Shown piece after piece: positions 9,700 through 21,329 of a stretch of DNA of 64,000 bases; positions within the stretch are counted from its first letter, which is position 1; the number at the start of each line of letters is the position of its first letter. Where the stretch lies: NCBI GenBank assembly GCA_000328365.1, contig KB304598.1, forward strand, positions 481,715-545,714. Direction: 5' to 3'. The stretch comes from Capitella teleta. Lineage: Eukaryota; Annelida; Polychaeta; Capitellidae. Both the position numbers and the translations under genes were made by a program. Under the pieces are notes generated by a model that saw only the letters and a program-made list of their open reading frames with translations, did not search any database and was not told the origin of the DNA.

Positions 9700-12600
9700 A
9701 TTCCTCGAGGGGAATTAGGCAGTGAATCCCATTGGCTGATTGTGCTTAGGAAAAAAGCATTGTTATGTGCTGCAGAGTGGTCTGTATTTGGAGGGGAAAT
9801 ACCGCTAATTCTCACGAGGTCAAAACGCTCTCTTTGCTGCTCGGACCGCTGTTTCGCTGCTCCTTCTCGCCTTCGTATTTTGCACAAGTTTAAATCGAAC
9901 GTAAGCATTAATGGGGAATTATTCTTTTGGATACTCAAAACGGATACAACAACCACGATGGTTATTATATAAAAGTATATATAGAGATATCCCAAAATAG
10001 GTTAAAAGTTAAATAACTACTAGTGTTGCTGCATTGATGCCGAAAAAGAAGCTCATAACAGAATTATCTTAAATCAGATTGAAGGATGTTGGACAGCACT
10101 CTTAGCCCGGCCTACCAAACGTTCTTTCTTGTGTGTTATTAGGTATGCGTCTTCTATTACTGGTTATTTTCTTCTGTCCATCCCGAAACAGGAATATCGC
10201 ATCACATTAATATTTCATCAACAAAGATTAACGATTGCCGCTCAGAAAAACCAACCCAGATACGTGCCAAGAATCTACATTAAATATGGCGAAATGGCTG
10301 GCAATTGGGGTTCTACGGCTCTTCAATCACTCTTAAGTTATATAGGCGATATTTGAGCTGCCCGAGAACGGGGTCATGCCTCACAATCCAAGCAAAATGT
10401 CATTCCATAATCTCGAATAAGTGGTTTTATTACGACCAAATAATAGGACTACTGTTTTTTTTTAGGTTGGTAACATACTACCCACTTTCAAAGGCTACCG
10501 GGTGGTATTTTAAACCATATAATTATTCACTCGCCTTAGAGCATCGACGATTACGAATTTCGAGCACTGCGTTAATAATAATAGATCCCGAAAGCATTCC
10601 ACATGGCAAGCGTCTTTGAGGGAAAACATGTCGATTATGATCAGAGTATGTACAGTGGAGATGCTAAATCGCGGAGCATCACAATCCGTTAGAAAAAGGC
10701 GCTTTCAGCAAATCAGCCAGAGACAAGAGCGCGTGCATAATTCACAACATCGTTTTTAGTTTGTCGTAAAAAACCTTGAGCAAAGAAACGAGTCACGAAG
10801 CCTCCTGGAACAAATGACGAGCCGTAAATGGATTGAATTCGGCGAAACAACGTGGCCTTGCTGCATAAAACAGCTGCTTTATTGTTGTTGATATTGAAAA
10901 AGTAGTGACAATTTCATGAGTTTTCAATGAAAGTACCTTCTGTCTTGTTTACGCCTTTGTGAGTCCACATTTTGAGTACAAACAGCTATAGTACATAAAG
11001 TACATAACACAAAGCGTGAATATTTTATGAGAACCCAATAACACCACAAATATGCCTTAATTACAAGAAATGAAACCAGTAAAAGTATAAGTATCATGTT
11101 ATTATCTTTAAATTAAATTTTCTCATTAGTTCCAGTATTATTGCAGTTTACAGTGGGTAAAGGTTATCTAAAAGTATTAAGCATGATCTCTGACTCAACC
11201 CAAAGAAACTCTATGACAACCTTAAAAAAAAAAAAATAAAAATTATAGGTTTTTGCTAGAAGTGACCGAAGCCTAATGTTTATCTGCCAATAATATCGTG
11301 ATGTGTATGCGCAATTCTAATTTCCTTGACTATAATTCTTTCTGTAAAACCATTGAGTTCTTCGAAGTCTGACATAAGTCACATCTGTACTACATTCCGC
11401 CACGAATGCCATTAATCCCGACATTGCAACTTTATGATGATGAGGATTTGTTATTGCAATAGCAGTACATGGACATCACATTACAGAGCGTACGTGTAAT
11501 GTACAGCGCCCAGTGTCCATCTATGTAATGAAATCCATATAATGGGACAATGGGGAGATTTACTAATCAGGTGTATAATTATGCATTATGAATTGATTTA
11601 CTCTGCAATTACAGGCATGTGACGCATGTGTGGTATAATGATATCATGCACGTATCTACTGTTACGCCACCCTTAGAGCGGATGGACATCTTTGGGCCCT
11701 CCACGAGCTTAACTTTGGTTTCCCGGAAGGGTTCAGTTACTCATTATCATAATTATTTATATATGAATTGCTTGTCGTTGTTACGCCATTATTCAGAACA
11801 AGCATTGGCTTTATAAAGTAGACAAGCAAAACCTATGAATCCATGGCCACCCACGAAAGACCTTTTATCATTCACACCGAATGGAAATTGGCAATAATAT
11901 TCCGAAAGTTCTGACGCCAATGCTAAACAATATAACAATATAACATGGTTCTCCATTAAACTAAGATAATACATTGTATTTTGCGTGCTTATTGGTTGGT
12001 GTGCTTATGATTAATACTTATATCAAAGTATGCATCAATCAGTCACAATGTAAACAATATAACAAGCAATGTCAGTAGAGGTAGATTCTAAAATATTAAG
12101 TTTCAAAAATCCTAAATCAGCAACAAATAAGGCCAGTAATCCATACAAATAACATCCACTATTCCATTTCTTGCTAATCAGTCACGGTGCAGGTGACGGG
12201 TGCCTGTACCTTAGCGCAAAACCATGTCTAAATAACCTGACTGATTCGAGGAGTCTTTGACTTCATTCCCTTTTGGTGGTTTTACTAGAACAACTGATCA
12301 GCGTATTATTCCGATAAGTTTGAAAAGTTATTGGCTCTGATGCAGAATGCGTGACGTCACAGATTTCCCTGGAGGCAATGAAGTCCACTATATTATGCAG
12401 TATGTTTGAAAGCTTTCAGCAGATATCAATATTATCGATTCCTCAGGAAACTACACTCGATTATAAAACACCCGGTAATTGACTAAGTCAAAGTATTCCA
12501 TACCCGACAACGAGTTCGAGAATCAACAGTTTCAAATATCGATTCATACTTTATTTCCATGAAGCAGCTACACGCTAAATTTAATGATAATTAGTGGATT
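9700..12600. other. Intergenic region between the GPPP-amide gene and the SRCR gene
   Basis: Open frames of 60-146 codons occur, but none has a signal peptide, domain, clear splice context or compositional support. The only structure I noted is an imperfect hairpin at 11465-11527. Confidence 0.5.
11465..11527. repeat. Imperfect hairpin
   Basis: ACATTACA and TGTAATGT pair around a nine-base loop. The outer sequences TACATGGACA and TGTCCATCTATGTA also pair with a small bulge, with an asymmetric internal loop between. This could be a folded RNA or a decayed palindromic repeat. Confidence 0.3.
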
Positions 12601-12620
12601 TTTTTTCTTCCAATTTCAAT

Positions 12621-12626
12621 TTTATT
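12621..12626 (-). terminator. Poly(A) signal AATAAA for the SRCR gene
   Basis: AATAAA on the minus strand about 95 bases beyond the stop codon at 12720-12722. It supports the 3' end of the four-exon model. Confidence 0.6.
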
Positions 12627-12719
12627 GATTTAGTTATAAACAAATGAAAATAAACAGTATAAATCAAAAGAGCCGGAAACCCCGAGGGGTTTATATATGC
12701 TCTAAATGATCTGATCTGG

Positions 12720-14676
12720 TTAATGGCAGTACAATTCCACTGAGCTGCAGACATCAATGTTGTCCCAGCCGCTGTGTCGACAGAACCAAACATCCGAAGC
12801 GCCAGTGCAGTTGACCTTACGCAGGGCTCTTGGTTGTAGAAAAGTAGAAATGAATTGCCCAATTGCGGATAGCAGCCCCTAAAGGAGGTAGGAAAATAAC
12901 ATGAAAAATGTCTAGTTGTCTCTTGTATGCTGAACTACCAAAGAAACTGTGTACAGTGGGTCCTTTGAGCAGTAGGAACTAAATTTACCGACAATTAGAG
13001 ATATTCAATAATTATGTTTATAGTGCATGGCAATTTGAAATCGACAAGAAAGTGACCTATGCGATGAGAGTCAATATGAAACGTAAAACTTGAGAAGGAA
13101 TTGCTATTTTATTGAAATGAATGCCCGAAGATAGGTATTAGTAATGAAAATCAGGAACTATGGATATTGGACAAGTAGGGGCGATATTTCAATGGGGGCC
13201 ATAGGAACAACCTGTCACGAATTTGAAACGAAAAATCGAGCTTGCACACATGTTTTCAATATCTCATTTGCAATGCTGTTTATTCAATAAGGCGGCAGGT
13301 TTACTTGAAACCGGGATGCAAAATAACAAGAATTCTGGTTTGGACTTTGAAATAAAATAGAAATCCCGTTAAAGAGAGGAAAGCAGAGAGGAGTGAGGGA
13401 GATTGTCAAAGCCTGCACCCTCAGGTCGACTCCGGTCAAGGAACGAGTGAGTGAGAGTGAGTGATCCCGTTAAATGGCAGAAGTGCAGCAACTAGTTTTC
13501 TTGTCTCTCATAAATTGTGCACAGGATATGACAAAATGGTGGTATAGATAAATACTGTTTTTTTTTTTCGTTTTTTTTTTCTTTTCTTTGTTTGTTGGGG
13601 GGGGGGGGGGGGGAAATCGGGGAAAAAAAATATATATGCATGGAATTTGTATACTTACTTCCAGGTTGCTAGTTTCGTCTGCATCTGATATTTCAGCATT
13701 TTCATGACTTTTTGGAGAAACAAAGCTGTATTAAATTCAGATATTCTGAACAGGTTTACTCACGGTAGACCAAGTGACCTGCAGAAGACTACAGCTTCTG
13801 TAGTAGTGAAATTGTAAGGGCAAACATTGTGCCGGGTACCGTTGTGAAGAACCTCCAACTGCCCTCTGTTTGGAGAATGGCCTTTAAGGCTTACTTCGGA
13901 ATTTCCAATCAAATTTGGGAAATCTCGAAAAGAAAATCAAGACAATTTCGGCGTAAGCATCTTAACCTTAATTAATGAATTCACTAGGAATTAAATTGAA
14001 TGATGAGGTTTCCTCCACTTTTGTACTGGAATGTGAAGAAATTGATGCATGCCTGATCACGTGAGCAAAATCACATTAATTTCAGTTTAATTACTTTTAA
14101 TGGTGCATTACAATGATGCAATGCCCTGTGAAGTAACAACACGTTTACCTGATTCGCATCAACACTACACTCTGAGCACAATCTGGTGATGTGCATGACA
14201 TTGACAGTGCTTTTCACTGAAGAGAACGAACCTACGTGACTCATCTTGTTCTCCAGAATGCTGGTTCTCTGCGTGATGCGATTCTCCACTAGAGAAAGTT
14301 GCTGGGTCACATTCGCAATCACATTCGCACTCATCAATTCTATCAGTCTTTCCACTTTTAAATCCAGAGCTGCCACCTTTTCCTCCAAGTTGGTTTCCAG
14401 GGATGTTGAGCGTTCCTCTACACGTTCTTCTACGGAGGTCATGTGTCTCTCCACGGCTGTTATTTGACCTTCTATCGCTGATACATGAGAATCTATCTCC
14501 AGAAGCGAATTCTGCACTGAAGTGACCTGGGCATCCAGGGTCTGTGACTTCTCGTCCCATAATCTGGTGTGCATTCGCTTGTATTCTCGTACAATCGCAC
14601 CCGCAGTCTGGCAGCAGTATTGCTGTTCTTGGGCGATCACTGTGGGTAAGATCAGGATCAGTATGAATAACCTCAT
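12720..14676 (-). CDS. Secreted coiled-coil protein with C-terminal SRCR domain (four exons)
   Basis: Exons read on the minus strand: 14676-14149, 13923-13764, 13707-13659 and 12878-12720. Exon 1 gives a signal peptide (MRLFILILILPTVIAQ), a Cys-Cys segment (QYCCQTAG), and then about 100 residues of heptad-like coiled coil with an NVT glycosylation site. Exon 2 reads VSLKGHSPNRGQLEVLHNGT, then NVCPYNFTTTEAVVFCRSLGLP. Exon 4 ends VNCTGASDVWFCRHSGWDN...ELYCH. These are the start and end of a scavenger receptor cysteine-rich domain with six cysteines, as in group A domains, which are known to be split over several exons. Donors GTGAGTAA and GTAAGTAT are strong, and phases agree for exons 2-3-4. 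Exon 1 ends in phase 0 while exon 2 needs one extra base, so a tiny exon or another donor is missing. The architecture recalls MSR1/MARCO-type scavenger receptors but has a cleavable signal, so it is probably a secreted oligomeric pattern-recognition or matrix protein. Confidence 0.72.
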
Positions 14677-14745
14677 GATTGCAGTCTCTCTTGTAACTCT
14701 GTGAACACTTAGAAGTTCTGCTGGTTAGGAAAAAAATGAATGTGC

Positions 14746-14752
14746 TTTTATA
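14746..14752 (-). promoter_or_regulatory. TATA box of the SRCR gene
   Basis: TATAAAA on the minus strand, 70 bases upstream of the ATG at 14676. It implies a 5' leader of about 40 bases. Confidence 0.55.
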
Positions 14753-14990
14753 GCACATTAGACATTAGAGATGTACGCACATCATGGCTGATGATGGGTG
14801 GTATCCGAAATCTAAGTTCTGACGTATAAGTTTTTTTTATTATTACTCTTAAATGCTCAATTAAAGCTATGACATGCTAGCATACAAGAAAAATATATTG
14901 TGAAATTTCTGTAAAAATATTGAAAAACTTGTTTCTTGAGGCAAACAAGAGGAAAACAAAATGTAATAAAGTATATCATATTCTCTGAGC

Positions 14991-15692
14991 TTAAAGGGAG
15001 GGAGAACTGGTTAAAAATTGACTTTGAGTCATTATTTGATGCACCATAAATGATTCCTATGCCTGGCCCACACAAGGAATATCATCGCTAACGATTTCGC
15101 GGGCGATATATTGCTAACTAGGCGTGACGTCAGCAGCTGTGATGAAACACCGAGTTCCCCATCTGTTACAATGGGCCTCGTCATATCAGCGTGTCCTGCG
15201 ACTAAACCCTTGGATATTTTTTTATTTTCTTTTCGGAAATAGATAAAATAATCATTTTGCCACCAGTCAGGCGCGAAAAAAAAAATATTTTTCGCTATTT
15301 TTCTTATTTTAACAAGCGATTTTCTAGGACACCTACCATGTTTCTCATCCTGAAACAGTAAAAAGGTCAGCCAGAGTGCACCACACATGCGCTTTCGTTT
15401 CGTAAACAACAAAGATGTCCTTTTATGGCGAAGACGATCTGCTCTGATTGGCTGAAATCGATAGCTTTACGAGGGAAACGGGACCAATCACGGCAAGCCC
15501 TCAGCTGACGTTTGCCTCCTATACTTCGCAATTGAAGCCATTCTCCCATAGGCCCAATGCTAACCCCGATATTCGAAATGCATTATTTCCTTACGCTTGC
15601 ATCCAGGCATGGTGTTTTTGGCACGGAATGCTATCAATTGGTGCTATGAGTCAATAGAACATCACTTAAAATTCAGTTCCCCATCCCTTTAA
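14991..15692 (-). mobile_element. TTAA-flanked non-autonomous DNA transposon, copy B
   Basis: About 702 bp, inverted relative to copy A at 5440-6147 and very similar along its length. The plus-strand edges read TTAA-AGGGAGGGAGAACTG and CAGTTCCCCATCCCT-TTAA. The flanks outside TTAA (GAGC and TATT) differ. No transposase is encoded. A 126-codon open frame at 15032-15412 matches the 127-codon frame of copy A. Length differences in two A/T runs between the copies are both three bases. Confidence 0.72.
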
Positions 15693-16023
15693 TATTATAA
15701 CGATTGCACATTTATTATAATAGGTTTAACACAATTATACTTTATTAAACAATAAACGACCCATCTTCGTAATAGAGTTTCACTAGCTTTGTGGGAGTGA
15801 AACGTCGAAATATTCATTGAAATATCTAGATTATTATGATACTGAATTGTATTTGTCAGAGGGGTGTCGATTGCATCAAGAGAGGTTAAGGTGAGAAGCC
15901 GGGAATGAAACAACTCGACCCCTTCATTATAATTAATAAAAGTGCATTTTATTCGTCGTCATTGACAACAATAAGTGAACAAAAACAAAATCTTAGAGGA
16001 TAAGTAAGAAGGAGAAGGAAAAA

Positions 16024-16083
16024 GTTAAAGAAAAGTACTCACTTAATCACGATTATTTCTGATAAATTGAGTACTTTTCTTTG
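16024..16083. repeat. 18-bp near-perfect inverted repeat (hairpin)
   Basis: GTTAAAGAAAAGTACTCA pairs with TGAGTACTTTTCTTTGAC with a single mismatch, around a 24-base loop. Short outer pairing (AAGTAAG and CTTACTT) may extend it. No flanking duplication was seen. It could be a structured RNA or a fold-back repeat. Confidence 0.5.
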
Positions 16084-16639
16084 ACTTACTTGAGAACATG
16101 TCCGAATTGTGTCTTCAATATCATATTTTCGAGCACATAGTCTCTCTGCATGCCGATTCAAAAGCGTAGCACACGACACTTCAGATATTCATTATGCGGA
16201 AAATATTCCGTTGCTATTCGCAGAGAGCACATCTCTAGTAGAAGCAGGCGAAACGAGGACGTCATTCAATCCGGAGAACGCGGAATTTCCTCATTGTCAA
16301 CATCCGTAAAACGAGGATTCTCTTCTTCCAATGTTTACAATAAACATTTCAATTGCATCCTGGTTAAACTTTAAAATTTAAGTGGATAGGAAGAATCTTG
16401 ACAGAAGGAGAACCTTGTAACTGCTTAGTCTTGAATTTACGTGCGTATATGCATGCACATCATTATTAACAATCATATCCGAGAATAAATTGTTTTTCTT
16501 TCTGAAACATAACCGACCGTTGAAGGTTGAGGTCTTGAGCTCAAGGCTCAGTCGGCCCACATGGTGTTATGATTGTGAATTATGATTCGTTATGATTCTT
16601 TGGTGACTCGTACATCATAACGGCACATATAGTTACAAA

Positions 16640-17000
16640 AGAATCCGTTATCTTTCAGAATCATTTTCAGATATGTCTTTGCAGTTTTTCTGCGTTCCAT
16701 AGGATCATAATGCCCGATATTGTGTTGGAAAGGACACACAGAATAGTACCCAGCATTGAAGACGGCATTGAAAGTGACTCCCAGATAACGCACTTTCATG
16801 GTTGGATTGGTACTGCACCCAAATACATCGATTGTTAGAGAGGTAGAGGGAAAGGGTGGCGTGTAATGACGAGCACTTTGTCTTGGCCTTATTTAGCTTG
16901 AGGCAATGTGCCTCTACCCAAGCTTTGATGTCCGCTACAGCTGATTCGTGTAACTGCAGCATTGATGTCAGTACTTTAAATAACACCAAAAAAAAATGTT
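16640..17000 (-). mobile_element. Decayed LINE reverse-transcriptase fragment
   Basis: The minus strand reads AVADIKAWVEAHCLKLNKAK, continues TKCSSLHAT, and in another frame gives DVFGCSTNPTMKVRYLGVTF. This is the stretch after the catalytic box in many non-LTR retrotransposons (helix, KLNxxKTK, then YLGV). A frameshift divides the two parts. An A-run of about 25 bases adjoins it at 17034-17060. No intact domain remains. The clade cannot be told. Confidence 0.55.
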
Positions 17001-17030
17001 TCAGGTCCGTAAATAGTGATGGTGACTTGA

Positions 17031-17061
<31 letters not shown>

Positions 17062-17358
17062 GACTTCGAGAAAAAAATTGCAACCGCAGATTGTGAGGAA
17101 GTTGCCAAAGAATGTTTGCATGGTTTCCATCGTCGTCAGCGCTAACCGAAATCAAATAGTCTGTACAACTCTAAGGGTTTCCAATGACTCAATTCTGACA
17201 GATATCAACGAAATAAAACACTTTCTGGTTAAGCAGATCTGTGTTGAGACAACATGTACGAGTAATTCAAGAATTCAAACAGAGGAACATTTCTCCGATC
17301 CGTGATATTTTGAACTTGAATGAAGCATGCTCGAGATTTAACACTGCGTGTGCATAGC

Positions 17359-17461
17359 AGATGTCTGAGAGAATGATCGTTTCATGGTAGACATCAATAT
17401 TTAGTGCACAAATAAGATGTCCGAGAGAGTGATTATTTCATAGTAAAATCAACATTTATTG
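17359..17461. repeat. Imperfect tandem duplication, period 56 bp
   Basis: Two copies of a ~47-base segment beginning AGATGTCTGAGAGAATGATC (17359) and AGATGTCCGAGAGAGTGATT (17415). They differ at several positions. No coding potential. Confidence 0.6.
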
Positions 17462-18209
17462 AAAAAATAAATTCAAATATATAAAAGATTAGAGATTTTC
17501 AACTCCGAAGTCATCTCGTTGCAGCAGCAAAAACAGACAAAGACAATAGATCATCGCAATCAGCAAAAGACGATAGAAGCAAAAATAATGCTTATGCATC
17601 ACCAGAGTTTTTGAACTGTTCATATTTAAATATTGCAAAAACAGATATTCAGAGTGCTATACATTATTTTGATAGCATAAAATGCTATAGCATGCATCTC
17701 ACAAGTAAGTGGCAATTATTAAACATTTAACATTTTTCTTGAATACTTTGATAAAAGAGAAAAGGGAGAAATAAATTCGTTGAGCAGTTTGGGCAGTAGA
17801 AAAAATAGTCTTCTGTCAGAGAGTGGTTCTCCATCGAGGGAGAGTCAGTTGGTCTCTTTGCAATCCCCTTGTCGTCTGTTGATGTTGGCAGTCGGTTTGT
17901 GTCACAGTCTGTCGAAAGTAATTAATAAAGTTTGTGGGAAATATGTTCATTTTTACTTTGTATAGAAATATTAATAAAGGATATGTATGCAGATCATGTA
18001 TTTTTAGTATATTGTATTGGGGAAAAAAAATGGACCGGTATGGTCCAAATAGTCCAAGTTACAATTATCCGGATAACTCTGTCCGGTTTAGATTTATACC
18101 AGCAGCATTGCCCCGGATTACATTACAATAACTAATGTAAGGCATTATGAATGTATTGTATAAAGCTAATAATGTTGTTCTATTGAATATTTTTGATACT
18201 TATTTATTA

Positions 18210-18470
18210 TTCCTATTGATTGGATATTTTGTTGCAGACATGGGACACTTGTTTGCTCCAGGTAAGAGCGTTGTCAATTTTGACACCGAGGAAAGTAGTA
18301 TATGAAACAGTGTCAATTACTGTATTATCAATTGACTACGAACCAGATGGTTCAGCGAGAAAACCATAGAATGCGTTTTTGTCAGATATAGTGACAGACG
18401 TTTGGACTGAAAACATTTTATTTAAAGCAACCAGCTCGAGATTAAACAAATCCGTCGTTGTCGCGATTAT
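18210..18470 (-). mobile_element. Decayed LINE reverse-transcriptase fragment
   Basis: The minus strand encodes SIDNTVIDTVSYTTFLGVKI followed by DNALTWSKQVSHVCNK, a very typical post-catalytic segment of Jockey/CR1-like non-LTR retrotransposons (FLGVxID..LTW..H). Just before it, in the same orientation, LFNLELVALNKMFSVQTS matches the preceding helix region. Stops interrupt the frame on both sides, so this is a fossil fragment. Confidence 0.65.
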
Positions 18471-19973
18471 TATTGGCGTGAGTAAAATTGAAAAGTCGGT
18501 CATGAGTTTATTTTTTAAGGTGAGTTTTAAAAGTGGTGAGATTTATGTTGATTTCGCTCTTGATTTCATTCCATATGAACACGCCTCGGAAACTGATTGA
18601 TTTCAGTGATAAATTTGAAGATAGACGAGGTACGAGAAGTAAATAGCGTTGGTGGGTATTTTAATAACGTATATTAATCTGTGTTCATGCATTGGCACTC
18701 TATGGGCGAGAATGAATAATGAGCTATAATTTTAACGCTACGAAACCGTATTTACTTATTCACTTAACTCAACCATATACTTGCCTGATTCAATGCATCA
18801 AACTGGTTTTGTTGACTGATTCCAAAAAGGCAACCAGGATCATAAGAGGCGAATTGAGTGACATTATGACTTTGCTCAGACGATGGATCTTCTCTCTAGA
18901 TCATTGAACGTTATGATGCTTTACTTTGAATCAGCGAATTCAACACCAAACAGCTTCATGCAGTCTCCTGAGTGAGGTATTCATATTATTTCAAGGTAGA
19001 TACAAAGGTTGAACGCAAGTTCTAAATTTAATCCTGAACAACAGTGATTATGATTAATGAAGTAGAGTACGCTTGTATCTCTTTTTAATTTTGAACCAAT
19101 GACTGTTGATGCATTGCCAGATTTGAATTTTATATTCAATTATCTTTCTTGTGGTTGCATTATACCATTCTTGATAGTTGATACCACTTAAGTAACCAAA
19201 TATATCCGCATACGTTCACGACTTTGCATGGCTTAATCACTTTGGTAATATTTATGACTGTTTTGGCTGTTGATGTATGGATATCATATACATTAACTAA
19301 ATGTTGCTACAGAGCAAATATATTATGTCATTACACGAGTGAGCCATGCTGACGGGCTTAAAGAATAATGCTATTATGCTACGAAAAGTAACCTGTAATA
19401 TTTGGCTAACCCTGACACCTGCTAGTTCTATCAAAAATAAAGAAACGATGATTTGGTAAGAACCCAGTGATGAAAGATCAATCGACTCACTCATCATAGA
19501 CATTGCTGAGAATGCAAGCTAACTGGTCTTGAAAATATGGAGGAGTAGAACTCAGATTTTCCATTTTGAAGCATCTTTGATTGGGGTGAAGTTTTTGATC
19601 TGGAAATTGGGTCAGCATGGGAAAAGTCTCAGGATAATTGGAATACTGGGTTTCTTAAGTTTTTTTTTATATAAATCTTATTTGGTTGGTTTGTGTGAGT
19701 TAATCTAGTGTCATGTTAAAGGCCTCAGATTCATGAAGTTTTGCTGTAAATCATCGGATATAATTCCGTTAACGGATATGAGCATATACCACTGAACACA
19801 CTGTTAACCTTTGTGGATTTCGGAGCTATTCATGTTGAACTGCTTTATACCGTTTGGGGAGGAATATTCTCTCTTAATTTGGAAAGCGAATCTCTTCTCC
19901 AAATTTCCTGTCATTAAGATACACGGCTAACCAGCTGACGATCATCATGAGATAAACATATGGTAATGCAGTA

Positions 19974-20009
19974 TTTTTTTTTTTTTTTTTTTTTTTTTGA
20001 GGGGGGGGT
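19974..20009. repeat. T-run followed by G-run
   Basis: About 25 T followed by GAGGGGGGGG. Low-complexity tract; could be the tail of a decayed element on the minus strand. Confidence 0.6.
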
Positions 20010-21329
20010 GTAAAAATATAAAACCAGATTATTGAAGATTTAAGTACGCTTCGGTCAAATGATAATATACGCCACGAGCCGCAGACAAGTCGTATGCAAA
20101 GAAAAAGGACTTGACTTTGGCGTACTGACTCAAATCTTTAATAATAATCAACTCTTCCTACTTGACGTTATCTTTCGCGTGTCCTTGCATGCTTAGGGCC
20201 ATCGCTTTTTCTTCTTCTTTTCAGTTGACACATGCAGCGTGACGATTAAAAGATAAGACTGATACCACAAAACGTCGAGACCCTTTCTGATCTCATGAGA
20301 CTTGATTTGTTGCATTGTAACATTATACAAATGTAATTATAGTAAAACATTCTACATTTAACGTGATTTCTTGGTCTTACTTGGTGAGAGTAACGTACGC
20401 TAGGGTGACGTAACTTTATCTTATTATTCAAAACAATTATAGGCTATGCAATATTATCCACTACGCTTGACATTTATTTATCTTTTGCTCCAGCAGCATA
20501 TATATATCACACACAGACTACATTTTTGTATTTCTATTCACGTCACGTTCATTATGCTCAAGCACTCCCGCCAAAATCTATTTCCCCCTTTGAGGCGACC
20601 ATTCAGGCATTGGCCCCGCCCACTTATTAGGCAAATCCAATCAGAGCACAGGAAAGAAATTTAAATTGTCAACGATAATTGAATGGGGGTGGTTCCGTGT
20701 ACGCGATACGAATGAATAATGAAGATCCGTCGCATCTCTGCTGAACTCACGGAACTGCAAGATAACTTTGTCCTTACATGTCCTTCTTATACACGCCTCT
20801 GTTCATTATCGCTTTGTTGAATATGAATAAATAAATAATAGTGTAATATATGTCATCAAAACGAAAAGAGTGGGATACAGAACAGAGGCAAAGTCGGCTT
20901 TTTAGTGCAATAGGGTGGTAGATTAATGAGGGATTAATTCTGTGGAAGCAAACATTTAGTTTAGTTTTAGTATCATTCTATTTCCTTCATTTATGAAATT
21001 CTGGTTTACTATCAATATATTTATTATGGGTTTACATAATTTAGATATACGAGAAACCTGAGCGTCTAAGTGTGTACGTGCGCCTGGTTTGTATATAGTC
21101 CTAGCTAGGACTTCAAATTTTAGAAATATTACTCTGATAGACTACCTTTTCAGAAGTGCTTTACACATGGGAGTAGCCCGCACTGGAAACATCCCAGGGC
21201 GCAGCCCCAACAGGGGATGGTGTAGGGAATAATTATTACCTATAGCCATGCGTCCATGGATCACGGGGACTCCTTATCTTAGTTTTGAAATACCTGATAC
21301 TTCTCAGTAGGACGCCTCTAATTCTATAG

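Noticed and set aside
9555-9995. 146-codon minus-strand frame
   Set aside because: It overlaps the prohormone promoter in another frame, with no domain or splice support.
10129-10619. Overlapping frames of 75 and 104 codons
   Set aside because: No recognisable feature and no regulatory context.
12581-12862. 93-codon minus-strand frame (GNSFLLFYNQEPCVRS...)
   Set aside because: It is the wrong frame of the last SRCR exon. The adjacent frame gives VNCTGASDVWFCRHSGW, a clear SRCR end.
14165-14758. 197-codon minus-strand frame overlapping the coiled-coil exon
   Set aside because: No signal peptide, and its composition matches a shadow of the coiled-coil frame, which has the start, signal and splice donor.
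20580-20700. CCAAT and GC-box-like cluster as a promoter
   Set aside because: No transcript, TATA or coding exon follows, so the motifs alone were not called.
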